DNA of 6,700 nucleotides from an uncultured Flammeovirgaceae bacterium (GCA_946480685.1 CAMLLI010000247.1:1-6700), one strand, 5' to 3'. Numbered from the stretch's first letter, positions 1 to 6,215 are shown. Numbers and translations are program-made. Notes: a model not told the origin generated them from the sequence alone.

Positions 1-639
1 GCAGAACACCCGGTTACGCGCAACCTCGATGCTGTGGTTTTGAAATTTGCAAGCAGTATAGATACGGTAAAGGCACCGGGAGTAAAGAAGACTCCGCTGT
101 TGCTCACATCAAACTACACGCGCACGCTTACTGCCCCAGTAAATGTGAGTGTAAATGAATTGCGACAAAATGTAAAGGCCGAAGATTTTTCGAAGAGCGC
201 TATACCGGTTGGTTATCTGTTGGAAGGAAGTTTTTCATCGCTGTTCAAGAACAGATTTTTACCGGAAGGTATAGGGCAGTCTGCTGTGATCGAACAAAGT
301 AAACATACCAAACTGGTTGTGATTGCCGATGGAGATATAATTCGTAACGAGGTAAATCCGCGTACGCGTCAGCCGCAGCCGTTGGGTTTCTATCCATTCA
401 CCAATTATACTTTTGCCAATCGCGAGTTGTTGATGAATATACTTGCGTATCTCACCGAAGACAACGGGTTGATACAGGCGCGCAGCAAACAGATCCGGAT
501 TCGTCCGCTCGATCGTGAAAAAGTAAAGCAGGAAAAAATAAAGTGGCAGGTGATCAACCTCGGTGTACCGCTTGTATTGCTGATTGTATTTGGCGTAGTG
601 CGCGCGTACTGGAGAAAAAACAAATTTGCCCGGTTCTGA
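1..639 (+). CDS. gldG: GldG, gliding-motility ABC exporter auxiliary protein (3' part; start lies before the window)
   Basis: The frame is open from base 1, so this is the C-terminal 212 residues of a longer protein, not a gene starting at the GTG at 34. The fragment opens with HPVTRNLDAV, a stretch typical of GldG-type proteins (the H-P-[VI]-T-x-N-L-D block). It ends with a polar PLDREK segment, one membrane helix (about fragment residues 184-201, VINLGVPLVLLIVFGVV) and a short basic cytoplasmic tail (RAYWRKNKFARF). By family knowledge GldG works with the permease GldF and ATPase GldA as an ABC-2 type exporter associated with Bacteroidota gliding; its substrate is not settled. Most of the protein lies outside the membrane, in the periplasm. 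The stop is one base before the next gene, so the two are almost certainly cotranscribed. Recognition rests on the fragment only; gldF would be expected just upstream. Presence of gldG alone does not prove the organism glides. Confidence 0.85.
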   Translation, partial: AEHPVTRNLDAVVLKFASSIDTVKAPGVKKTPLLLTSNYTRTLTAPVNVSVNELRQNVKAEDFSKSAIPVGYLLEGSFSSLFKNRFLPEGIGQSAVIEQSKHTKLVVIADGDIIRNEVNPRTRQPQPLGFYPFTNYTFANRELLMNILAYLTEDNGLIQARSKQIRIRPLDREKVKQEKIKWQVINLGVPLVLLIVFGVVRAYWRKNKFARF

Positions 640-640
640 T

Positions 641-1561
641 ATGCAGGAGAAAAAAAATAAACGGTTATTGATTACACTGGTCGTGCTCCTAGCAGCGACT
701 GCAGCTACCGTGTGGTATGGCAAGCGTGACAATACGTTTGAAGTAGACGAAACTCTTTTCAGAAAGGCCGATCTCCGCGAAGTGAACGAAGTAGTATTGC
801 AATCACCAGCCGGAAAAGTAAATCTGAAATACCTCGGCTCTGCCTGGAAAGTAAACGAAGCCTATAATGCCGATCGTAATATGGTTGAAGTATTGTTTGC
901 TACGTTAGGACAAGCAATACCCAAACGCCCCGTGGCACAGTCGCAGCAGGATTCAATCAGTAAAGTAATCGAACAGCACGGTGTGAAAGTGTCACTGATC
1001 TCGGGAGGTAAAACCGTAGAAGAGTTTTTTGCCGGAGGTAACGAAGCAAAAACGCAGGCATACTTTAAAGGAGTGGGGGCGGGTACCCCATACGTTATGT
1101 CTATTCCCGGCTACCGCGTTTATGTGTCCGGTATATTTGAATTGAACGAAAAAGGCTGGCGCGATAAATACGTCTTTGGTTTTAACTGGAGGAACTTCAA
1201 AAACCTGGAGGCTCGTTTTCCGAATCATGAGGCTGATAACTTCCTGGTGGAGATGGATGATAACTTTTTCGGAATAAAAGGTGTGCAAACCGATACAGCG
1301 AAGATGAACAATTTCCTGGATGCCGTGTCACTTCTTACCGTGGATGAGTACATCGATCCGTCACCCACGCTGGACAGTCTTTCTCAAAAAGATCCGCTGT
1401 TTATCCTGACGATCACCGATATCGCTGAAAAAAAATACGAGCTGAAAATATTTTCTTCGGGTTCGCGGCAATTTTTCGGGCAGCTTGGAAACGACTGGAG
1501 CGTGCTGCACGAAAACAAAATCAGGGCAATTCTCCATCCGAAGCGATATTTTTTAAAATGA
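641..1561 (+). CDS. DUF4340-type membrane-anchored protein downstream of gldG
   Basis: A 306-residue protein with a basic N-terminus (MQEKKNKR) followed by one hydrophobic helix (about residues 9-26, LLITLVVLLAATAATVWY), then a soluble region of mixed strands. This is a type II or signal-anchor layout with the body in the periplasm. The remainder resembles DUF4340 proteins, which in Bacteroidota and elsewhere are commonly found beside GldF/GldG-like ABC-2 transporter genes. Visible features are the motif SAWKVNE around residue 70, where DUF4340 proteins often carry W-x-[VL], and the C-terminal NDWSVL around residue 287, which looks like a second copy of that strand pattern. I chose ATG 641, one base after the gldG stop. 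An in-frame TTG at 626 would overlap gldG and add only five residues. The biochemical role is unknown; the tight spacing suggests it acts with the GldFG exporter. The DUF4340 assignment is from recalled family features, not a profile search. Confidence 0.75.
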   Translation: MQEKKNKRLLITLVVLLAATAATVWYGKRDNTFEVDETLFRKADLREVNEVVLQSPAGKVNLKYLGSAWKVNEAYNADRNMVEVLFATLGQAIPKRPVAQSQQDSISKVIEQHGVKVSLISGGKTVEEFFAGGNEAKTQAYFKGVGAGTPYVMSIPGYRVYVSGIFELNEKGWRDKYVFGFNWRNFKNLEARFPNHEADNFLVEMDDNFFGIKGVQTDTAKMNNFLDAVSLLTVDEYIDPSPTLDSLSQKDPLFILTITDIAEKKYELKIFSSGSRQFFGQLGNDWSVLHENKIRAILHPKRYFLK

Positions 1562-1599
1562 TTTCCTGAATTGCCGGATTTTTTTGCAATTTCCCGGTC

Positions 1600-1630
1600 G
1601 TTTTATAATTCGGTTTTCTTTATAACTTTA
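1600..1630 (+). promoter_or_regulatory. Possible dnaN promoter (degenerate Bacteroidota type)
   Basis: TAACTTTA at 1623-1630 differs from the Bacteroidota -7 consensus TAnnTTTG only in the last base. A T-run (TTTT, about 1600-1604) lies about 19 bases upstream in place of the -33 TTTG. This would put the transcript start near 1636, about 30 bases before the dnaN ATG. No Shine-Dalgarno sequence precedes that ATG, as is usual in this phylum. Both boxes are imperfect, so this is a candidate only. Confidence 0.35.
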
Positions 1631-1665
1631 CCGCCGCTTTAACAACCTCAAACACTTTTTCACGA

Positions 1666-2790
1666 ATGAAGTTTATCGTTAACTCTGCTTACCTGCTGAA
1701 GCAACTTTCTAATATCAATGGTGTAATTACTACAAACCCGGTAGTTCCCATCCTGGAGAATTTCCTGTTTGAACTTGAGAAAGGAAGTTTGACGGTAACG
1801 GCTTCTGATCTTCAAACCTCGATGATCACTGAGATCCAGGTTGAATCAAAAGAAAAAGGAAGCATCGCGGTGCCTGCCCGTATTCTTCTCGACACGCTGA
1901 AGAACCTGCCGGAGCAGCCTGTTACTTTCTCCATCGATGACTCTACGTATAGTGTTGAGATCATTTCTGACAACGGTCGTTATAAGCTTTCCGGTGAGAA
2001 TGCCACAGACTTCCCGAAGGTGCCTACGGTATCGAACGACTTCTCTGCAGAAATTTCTACCGAGGTTTTATCGCGCGCAGTTAACAATACCATTTTTGCT
2101 ACCAGCAACGATGAACTTCGTCCTGCGATGACCGGTGTATATGTAAACTTAGGTGATAAGAATACAACATTTGTAGCAACAGACGGACACCGCCTGGTGC
2201 GCTACAGAAGAACCGATGTTAAATCAGACAACGGTAACGCGATCATCATCCCGCGCAAAGCTTTGAACCTTTTGAAGGCAACATTGCCTTCTGAAAATAC
2301 AGATGTTAGCCTCAACTTTAACATGTCTAACGCCTTCTTCAAATTCGGTAACATCAAAATGATTTGCCGTTTGATCGATGAGCGTTTCCCTGACTACGAC
2401 AACGTAATCCCTTCCGGAAATAACATCAAGATGACAATTGAGCGCAACGACCTGCTCGGAGCTCTTAAACGTATCTCTATCTACGCGAACAAAACAACAC
2501 ACCAGGTTCGCTTGAAAATTACCGGAAGCGAATTGCAGATCTCTGCGGAAGATCTTGACTTCTCAAACGAAGCAAACGAAAGACTAAGCTGCGAGCATGA
2601 AGGTGAAGACATCGAGATCGGCTTCAACGCGAAGTTCCTCATCGAAATGCTTACCAACCTGGATTCAGACAAGATCAGACTTACTATGTCTGCTCCGAAC
2701 AAAGCAGGTGTAATTTTGCCAGTAGACAAGGATGAAAGCGAAGACATTCTGATGCTGGTGATGCCTGTGATGCTGAACCAGTACGTATAA
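1666..2790 (+). CDS. dnaN: DNA polymerase III subunit beta (sliding clamp)
   Basis: A 374-residue protein of normal length for the bacterial beta clamp. It forms a dimeric ring on DNA that tethers the replicative polymerase and many repair enzymes. Three clamp domains fit at about 1-120, 125-245 and 250-374. Diagnostic blocks are visible: MKFIVNSAYLLKQL at the start, the RPAMTGV segment (152-158), ATDGHRL (171-177), RLIDERFPDY (235-244), and the C-terminal MPVML (366-370), which corresponds to the MPMRL that lines the protein-binding cleft in the E. coli clamp. The C-terminus is extended by NQYV beyond that motif. The start is the only ATG that gives the conserved N-terminus. The gene is not next to dnaA here and no DnaA boxes (TTATCCACA-like) were seen nearby, so nothing suggests a replication origin. 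It is preceded by a 104-bp gap with its own candidate promoter, so it may be transcribed apart from gldG. Confidence 0.97.
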   Translation: MKFIVNSAYLLKQLSNINGVITTNPVVPILENFLFELEKGSLTVTASDLQTSMITEIQVESKEKGSIAVPARILLDTLKNLPEQPVTFSIDDSTYSVEIISDNGRYKLSGENATDFPKVPTVSNDFSAEISTEVLSRAVNNTIFATSNDELRPAMTGVYVNLGDKNTTFVATDGHRLVRYRRTDVKSDNGNAIIIPRKALNLLKATLPSENTDVSLNFNMSNAFFKFGNIKMICRLIDERFPDYDNVIPSGNNIKMTIERNDLLGALKRISIYANKTTHQVRLKITGSELQISAEDLDFSNEANERLSCEHEGEDIEIGFNAKFLIEMLTNLDSDKIRLTMSAPNKAGVILPVDKDESEDILMLVMPVMLNQYV

Positions 2791-2830
2791 TCAGCGCGTT
2801 ACTCCTTTTCTCTACCTATACCCCTGTTGT

Positions 2831-3316
2831 ATGAAAGCAACACTGTTCGTAATTGTATTACTGGCTACGAGTGTGCCTGTATGGGCGCAGTTCAATCAGT
2901 CTGTTGCATCGGTTAATCACAGTGAGCGTGTAGTGAGTCCGTTGATTATGACACCGGCAGGGGAGGGTCAGTACAAAGTATATATGCCACCCGGACTGCG
3001 CATGCGTAATGCCGGTCGTACGCTTACCATTCTTGGCGGGGCGATGCTGGTGGGCGGTGCTATTGTATTCGGCAGCGCAGAAGAAACGTATTACAGCTAC
3101 AATTCCAACAACGGTACTACCTACGAAGAAGGCGATCCGAAAGCAGCCATTGGTATATTGATGATGGCTGGTGGCTTAGGTATGACTATACCGGGTGTTA
3201 TTCTCTGGACAAAAGGAGCCAAGAAATACAAACGCTATATGGAACAGCATGAAGGCGAACAAACCGTTTCATTCAACATGAACGGGAATGGAGTTTCCCT
3301 TCGCTATCAATTCTAG
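2831..3316 (+). CDS. Small exported protein with two glycine-rich hydrophobic segments, function unknown
   Basis: I do not recognise a named family for this 161-residue protein. Residues 1-20 form a clear signal peptide (MKATLFVIVLLATSVPVWAQ) with probable cleavage around A19/Q20. Two hydrophobic, glycine-spaced stretches follow, at about 64-82 (TLTILGGAMLVGGAIVFGS) and 105-127 (AAIGILMMAGGLGMTIPGVIL). They are joined by a polar Tyr/Asn/Ser-rich loop with three acidic residues. The G-x3-G-like spacing suggests a packed helical hairpin in a membrane. After the second segment comes a strongly basic patch (KGAKKYKRYM), then a short strand-like tail ending VSLRYQF; a terminal aromatic residue is common in outer-membrane proteins but is weak evidence here. 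It lies 40 bp after dnaN with no terminator or recognisable promoter between them, so read-through from dnaN is possible. Homologous small proteins are, to my recollection, common but uncharacterised in Bacteroidota. Confidence 0.8.
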   Translation: MKATLFVIVLLATSVPVWAQFNQSVASVNHSERVVSPLIMTPAGEGQYKVYMPPGLRMRNAGRTLTILGGAMLVGGAIVFGSAEETYYSYNSNNGTTYEEGDPKAAIGILMMAGGLGMTIPGVILWTKGAKKYKRYMEQHEGEQTVSFNMNGNGVSLRYQF

Positions 3317-3328
3317 TGATTAGTACGA

Positions 3329-3357
3329 TATAGCGCTATACCAGCGCTCCGCGTTTT
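3329..3357. terminator. Palindrome and possible terminator at a convergent gene junction
   Basis: TATAGCGCTATA at 3329-3340 is a perfect 12-bp palindrome. Its AGCGCT core (3332-3337) recurs at 3343-3348, giving a 6-bp GC-rich stem with a 5-base loop (ATACC). On the plus strand a TTTT (3354-3357) follows a few bases later. The structure lies just after the stop of the small exported protein (3316) and includes the stop codon of the convergent phosphoesterase (3336-3338). It could end the plus-strand transcript; the minus-strand transcript would meet the same palindrome but has no T-tract after it. Confidence 0.45.
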
Positions 3358-3842
3358 CCCAACTCGATCACTTCCATATTTTTAATTTCTTTCTTTACAA
3401 TCTCAAATCGTACAATGGTTTTGATGGCATGAAAGCCATGATTACCGGCTGCACCCGGATTGAGATATAGCATTCCATTAAAAGCTGCATCGCGCTTGAC
3501 GCGAAGTATATGCGAGTGCCCGCAGATAAATATATCAGGCGCATTTTCCTTCAGCATTTTCTTTACACGCGGATTATAATTAGGAGGGGCACCTCCGATG
3601 TGCGTCATCCAGATGTTGAGACCTTCGCAGGAGAAATGCAGATCTTCCGGATACACCGCCTGTACAGTTTTATCGTCAATGTTACCGTATACAGCACGAA
3701 AAGGTTTGAACGCTGCCAGTTCATCTGCAACAATCTTGTCGCCTATATCTCCGGCATGCCATACTTCATCGCAGTCTTTAAAATAGTCGAATACTTTTTT
3801 ATCCAGGTAACTATGCGTGTCCGAAAGAAGTCCGATTCTCAT
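3336..3842 (-). CDS. Metallophosphoesterase, YfcE/MJ0936-type phosphodiesterase
   Basis: A 168-residue cytoplasmic protein with the full calcineurin-like metal-binding set for a two-metal (usually Mn2+ or Ni2+) active site. Visible motifs are D8-x-H10 in LLSDTHS, GD at 31-32 in HAGDIGD, GN at 53-54 in YGNIDD, H81 in MTHIGG, and GHSH at 108-111, followed by LNPGAAG (127-133). Length and motif spacing match the small YfcE/MJ0936 family (metallophosphoesterase_2), whose members hydrolyse model phosphodiesters in vitro; the natural substrate is generally unknown. I start at the ATG at 3842 (MRIGLLSDTH) because family members begin directly with this strand. A longer in-frame start at 3893 would add 17 residues (MIQQMMVVCDF...) with no family support. 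No Shine-Dalgarno sequence is seen. The gene is transcribed towards the small exported protein and away from the DUF3857 gene, so it is probably its own transcription unit. Confidence 0.92.
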   Translation of the reverse strand: MRIGLLSDTHSYLDKKVFDYFKDCDEVWHAGDIGDKIVADELAAFKPFRAVYGNIDDKTVQAVYPEDLHFSCEGLNIWMTHIGGAPPNYNPRVKKMLKENAPDIFICGHSHILRVKRDAAFNGMLYLNPGAAGNHGFHAIKTIVRFEIVKKEIKNMEVIELGKRGALV

Positions 3843-3908
3843 GGTTTCAAAAATGCTAACAAAATCACATACAACCATCATCTGTTGTATCAACTATATT
3901 CCCTACCG

Positions 3909-3940
3909 CATCAACACATCAACACCCCAACACATCAACA
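3909..3940. repeat. Tandem octamer repeat (CATCAACA), four units
   Basis: Units are CATCAACA (3909-3916), CATCAACA (3917-3924), CCCCAACA (3925-3932, diverged) and CATCAACA (3933-3940). A decayed fifth unit, CAAAAAAG, follows (3941-3948). The array is in the divergent intergenic region between the phosphoesterase and the DUF3857 gene, where both promoters should be. On the minus strand each unit reads TGTTGATG and places a TTG every 8 bases. Confidence 0.8.
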
Positions 3941-3979
3941 CAAAAAAGAAGTATCTTGCATCAAACCTGATGTACCTGC

Positions 3980-5947
3980 ATGCGACTACTTCTACTCCTC
4001 CTGTTAAGCGGAACAACGTTGTTTTCTGTTGCGCAAGACCATGGCTTTCCCTACGGTCAGACTACCTATCGTGAACTCGATATGAAAGTTTATGAAAAAG
4101 ATACAGCCGCTGTAGCAGTTGTGTTGAATGAATTTGGTGAAGCCTATATCGACAACAGCAATGACAACAACCTGCTGTTTGCATATCACGCCAAGATAAA
4201 AATTCTGAAGAAAGGCGGATTGAGCCAGGCGGATTTTGAGATCCCCTTGCGTAAAGGCGAGTCACGTTCCGAGCGGGTGCGTTCCGTAAAAGCGTCAAGC
4301 TTCAACTACGAGAACGGTTCGATGAAAGAGACCAAGCTCGAGAATAAAAATCTGTTTACTGAAAATCTTAGCAAGTACTGGGACGTAAGCAAGTTTGCAG
4401 TTCCGAATGTTCGCGTGGGTAGTGTTATTGAAGTACACTATATTGTTGAATCACCTTTCATTTTCAATTTTCATAACTGGGAGTTTCAGTCCGATATACC
4501 GAAGGTTATGAGTGAGTATTGGGCATCGGTACCGGCAAACTATAAATTCAACATTTCATTGAAAGGTTATCTGCAGCTTACCAAGAATGAAAGCGAAGTA
4601 ATACGTGACTGCTTTACTCCCGGAGGAGGCTATAATGCCGACTGTGCAAGATTTAAGTGGGGCATGAAAGATATACCTGCCTTTAAGGAAGAAGCCTATA
4701 TGACGGCCCGCTCCAACTATATTTCCATGATAAACTTCGAGCTTGCCGAAGTACATTATTTTGACGGACGCAAAGATAAAATCACGCGCGAGTGGGCTGA
4801 TGTTGAAGATGAACTTCGGAAAGACAATAGGTTTGGACTGCAGATCAAGCGAGGGAAAGATATAGTAGATGAGCACGTTGAGCAATTGATTGCCGGAGAA
4901 GCAGACCCGCTCGCGAAAGCGAAAAAGATTTATGAATTTATAAAGGGATGGTATCGCTGGAACGATGTGTATGGCATGTTTAGCGAGTTCGGAATAAAAC
5001 GTGCATTCGATGCGAAGACTGGTAATGTTGGCGACATCAATCTTTCGCTGGTTGCTGCGCTCAAGTACGCAGGGCTTAGCACCGAGCCAGTAATTCTTTC
5101 GACACGTGAGAATGGTTGGGTAACTGAGCTGCACCCGGTGTTAAGTGATTTCAATTATGTAGTGGCTAAACTCAACGTGAATAACAAATCTTATCTGCTG
5201 GACGCGACCGATGATTTTCTGCCCTTCGGGATGCTGCCTGAAAAATGTTTGAATGGTAAAGGACGTGTGCTCGGAGAAAAAGAATCGTATTGGCATGATT
5301 TGAACCCGATAGAAAAATCAAGAAAGATCACACTGATCAATCTGAAGCTTGAACAGGATGGAGTCTTCAAAGGAACGTTGCAGTCTACTTATAATGGATA
5401 CGCTGCGTTAGGCAAACGGAAGGAGATTCATACTGCCGGCAGCGATAAAGAATTTATCCGTGAACTCGGTAAGAAAATGAACAACCTCGAGATCCGCGAT
5501 TTCAAAATTGAAAATGCAGAAGAGCTTGGAAGACCGCTTGTGTTGAAGCTTGATATAGAGATGGCGCAAGCTGAAAACATGAATGGTGCCGGCTTTTTGT
5601 TCAATCCTTTTATTACCGGAAGGTGGGAGCAGAACCCGTTTCGCGCTGACGAACGAATATATCCTGTCGATTTTGGTGTACCATTGGATGAAACTTTGAT
5701 ACTAAATTTTGAGTACCCGGAAAACTTTGCACCGATCGATCTTCCTCAAAAGGTTGGACTTGCTTTACCGAATGCCGGTGGACGCTACATGTTTGATCTT
5801 CAGCAGCAGGGGAGTAAGCTTTCAGTCAACAGTTCACTGCAGGTATCACGTACTCTTTTTACTTCATCCGAATATCATTATCTGAAAGAGTTATTTAATC
5901 GTGTGATCGCCGTACAGCAGACTGACTTTGTCTTTAAAAAGAAGTGA
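3980..5947 (+). CDS. Secreted DUF3857/transglutaminase-fold protein, probably catalytically inactive
   Basis: A 655-residue exported protein. Residues 1-18 form a very leucine-rich signal peptide (seven Leu in a row after MR), with probable cleavage before Q19 (VA|QDHG). A DUF3857 domain spans roughly 45-240, including FAYHAKIKILKKGG and VIEVHYIVESPF. A transglutaminase-like domain follows at about 305-415, and a DUF3858-like beta domain at about 440-650. In active transglutaminases of this architecture the triad is Cys (in a GDCxD-like turn), His and Asp. Here the aligned turn is GNVGDIN (348-354) with no Cys, and the His position reads FNYV (Tyr393). The Asp in LLDATD (408) is kept. LPFGMLPEKCLNGKGR (414-429) is typical of the Bacteroidota branch as I recall it. 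It probably acts in the periplasm or at the outer membrane; the role is unknown. The start at 3980 gives the signal peptide directly; an ATG at 3969 is out of frame. A -7-like TATCTTG at 3952-3958 lies just upstream but without a clear -33 box. Confidence 0.88.
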   Translation: MRLLLLLLLSGTTLFSVAQDHGFPYGQTTYRELDMKVYEKDTAAVAVVLNEFGEAYIDNSNDNNLLFAYHAKIKILKKGGLSQADFEIPLRKGESRSERVRSVKASSFNYENGSMKETKLENKNLFTENLSKYWDVSKFAVPNVRVGSVIEVHYIVESPFIFNFHNWEFQSDIPKVMSEYWASVPANYKFNISLKGYLQLTKNESEVIRDCFTPGGGYNADCARFKWGMKDIPAFKEEAYMTARSNYISMINFELAEVHYFDGRKDKITREWADVEDELRKDNRFGLQIKRGKDIVDEHVEQLIAGEADPLAKAKKIYEFIKGWYRWNDVYGMFSEFGIKRAFDAKTGNVGDINLSLVAALKYAGLSTEPVILSTRENGWVTELHPVLSDFNYVVAKLNVNNKSYLLDATDDFLPFGMLPEKCLNGKGRVLGEKESYWHDLNPIEKSRKITLINLKLEQDGVFKGTLQSTYNGYAALGKRKEIHTAGSDKEFIRELGKKMNNLEIRDFKIENAEELGRPLVLKLDIEMAQAENMNGAGFLFNPFITGRWEQNPFRADERIYPVDFGVPLDETLILNFEYPENFAPIDLPQKVGLALPNAGGRYMFDLQQQGSKLSVNSSLQVSRTLFTSSEYHYLKELFNRVIAVQQTDFVFKKK

Positions 5948-5964
5948 TTCATATGATATGTTTA

Positions 5965-5990
5965 CACACATTAGAGCATTCTAATGTGTG
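5965..5990. terminator. Perfect 11-bp hairpin after the DUF3857 gene
   Basis: CACACATTAGA (5965-5975) pairs perfectly with TCTAATGTGTG (5980-5990) around a GCAT loop, starting 17 bases after the stop codon. The stem is AT-leaning (4 of 11 pairs are GC) and is followed by a U-rich but interrupted tract (CTTGTGTTTC). It may be a first, weak terminator or a 3'-end stabilising stem for the DUF3857 transcript. It could also be a protein-binding dyad. Confidence 0.6.
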
Positions 5991-6007
5991 CTTGTGTTTC
6001 ATTCTTT

Positions 6008-6031
6008 CACTGTTGAAACAGTGTTGTTTTT
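6008..6031 (+). terminator. Intrinsic terminator with TGAA tetraloop
   Basis: CACTGT (6008-6013) pairs with ACAGTG (6018-6023) around a TGAA loop and is followed at once by TTGTTTTT (6024-6031). This is the classical Rho-independent layout on the plus strand, though the stem is short. It ends about 75-85 bases after the DUF3857 stop and very likely terminates that transcript. Confidence 0.65.
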
Positions 6032-6045
6032 AAGAATGATTCTAA
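6031..6045. promoter_or_regulatory. 7-1-7 palindrome resembling a Fur/PerR-family box
   Basis: AGAAT-G-ATTCT (6033-6043) is a perfect dyad. Widened to TAAGAAT-G-ATTCTAA it has the 7-1-7 form known for Fur-superfamily operators and matches 11 of 14 arm positions of the PerR-type TTATAATnATTATAA. Its left part also pairs with CATTCTT at 6000-6006 and so may instead be part of an RNA stem. It is about 150 bp upstream of the cytochrome promoter, farther than a simple repressor site would be. Confidence 0.25.
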
Positions 6046-6105
6046 ATTACATTTTATTATATGATTTATATACCAACTTCGCTTTCCGTGTATACCTTCG
6101 CGCGA

Positions 6106-6158
6106 AATGATGGGATTGCTGCTTAAAAAACCTCATTTGAGGTAAGTTTTTCATCATT
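6106..6158. repeat. Interrupted inverted repeat flanked by A- and T-tracts
   Basis: ACCTC (6130-6134) pairs with GAGGT (6139-6143) around ATTT. Outside this, A5 (6125-6129) faces T5 (6147-6151) and AATGATG (6106-6112) faces CATCATT (6152-6158). The stem therefore has three blocks (5, 5 and 7 bp) with unequal bulges of 12 and 3 bases. The core hairpin with a T-tract on either strand could work as a bidirectional terminator insulating the cytochrome operon; a regulatory RNA fold is the alternative. Confidence 0.5.
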
Positions 6159-6184
6159 ATTTATTGCGCAACGAATCAAATAAA

Positions 6185-6215
6185 TTTGAAAAAATGAGTT
6201 CCGATAGTAGATTTG
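6185..6215 (+). promoter_or_regulatory. Near-consensus Bacteroidota promoter for the cytochrome gene
   Basis: TTTG at 6185-6188 (-33 box) and TAGATTTG at 6208-6215 (-7 box, exact match to TAnnTTTG) are separated by 19 bases, the favoured spacing for the Bacteroidota primary sigma factor. Transcription would start near 6220, giving a leader of roughly 30 bases before ATG 6251. The start lies downstream of the in-frame ATG at 6194, which excludes that codon for this transcript. Confidence 0.8.

Noticed and set aside
1569..1591. AATTGC/GCAATT inverted repeat with a T7 run after the DUF4340 gene
   Set aside because: The T-run is in the loop, not after the stem, and the stem has only two GC pairs, so it is not a credible intrinsic terminator.
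1562..1665. Possible replication origin next to dnaN
   Set aside because: No DnaA boxes or AT-rich unwinding repeats were found, and dnaA is not adjacent.
3843..3893. 17-residue N-terminal extension of the phosphoesterase
   Set aside because: Family members begin at the first strand (MRIGLLSDTH), and the extension occupies the region where the promoter should lie.
3510..4074. Plus-strand open frames overlapping the phosphoesterase and the repeat array
   Set aside because: They are antisense to a gene with complete catalytic motifs, and their translated tails are just the octamer repeat read as HQHINTPTHQH; no domain or signal supports them.
4556..5134. Long minus-strand open frame of 192 codons inside the DUF3857 gene
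   Set aside because: It lies wholly within the secreted protein gene on the other strand, has no recognisable domain, and its composition is that of a reverse-strand shadow.
6061..6126. Small open frame of 21 codons (MIYIPTSLSV...) in the intergenic region
   Set aside because: No ribosome binding site or promoter of its own, and its end overlaps the inverted repeat. A frame this short is expected by chance; kept only as a note.
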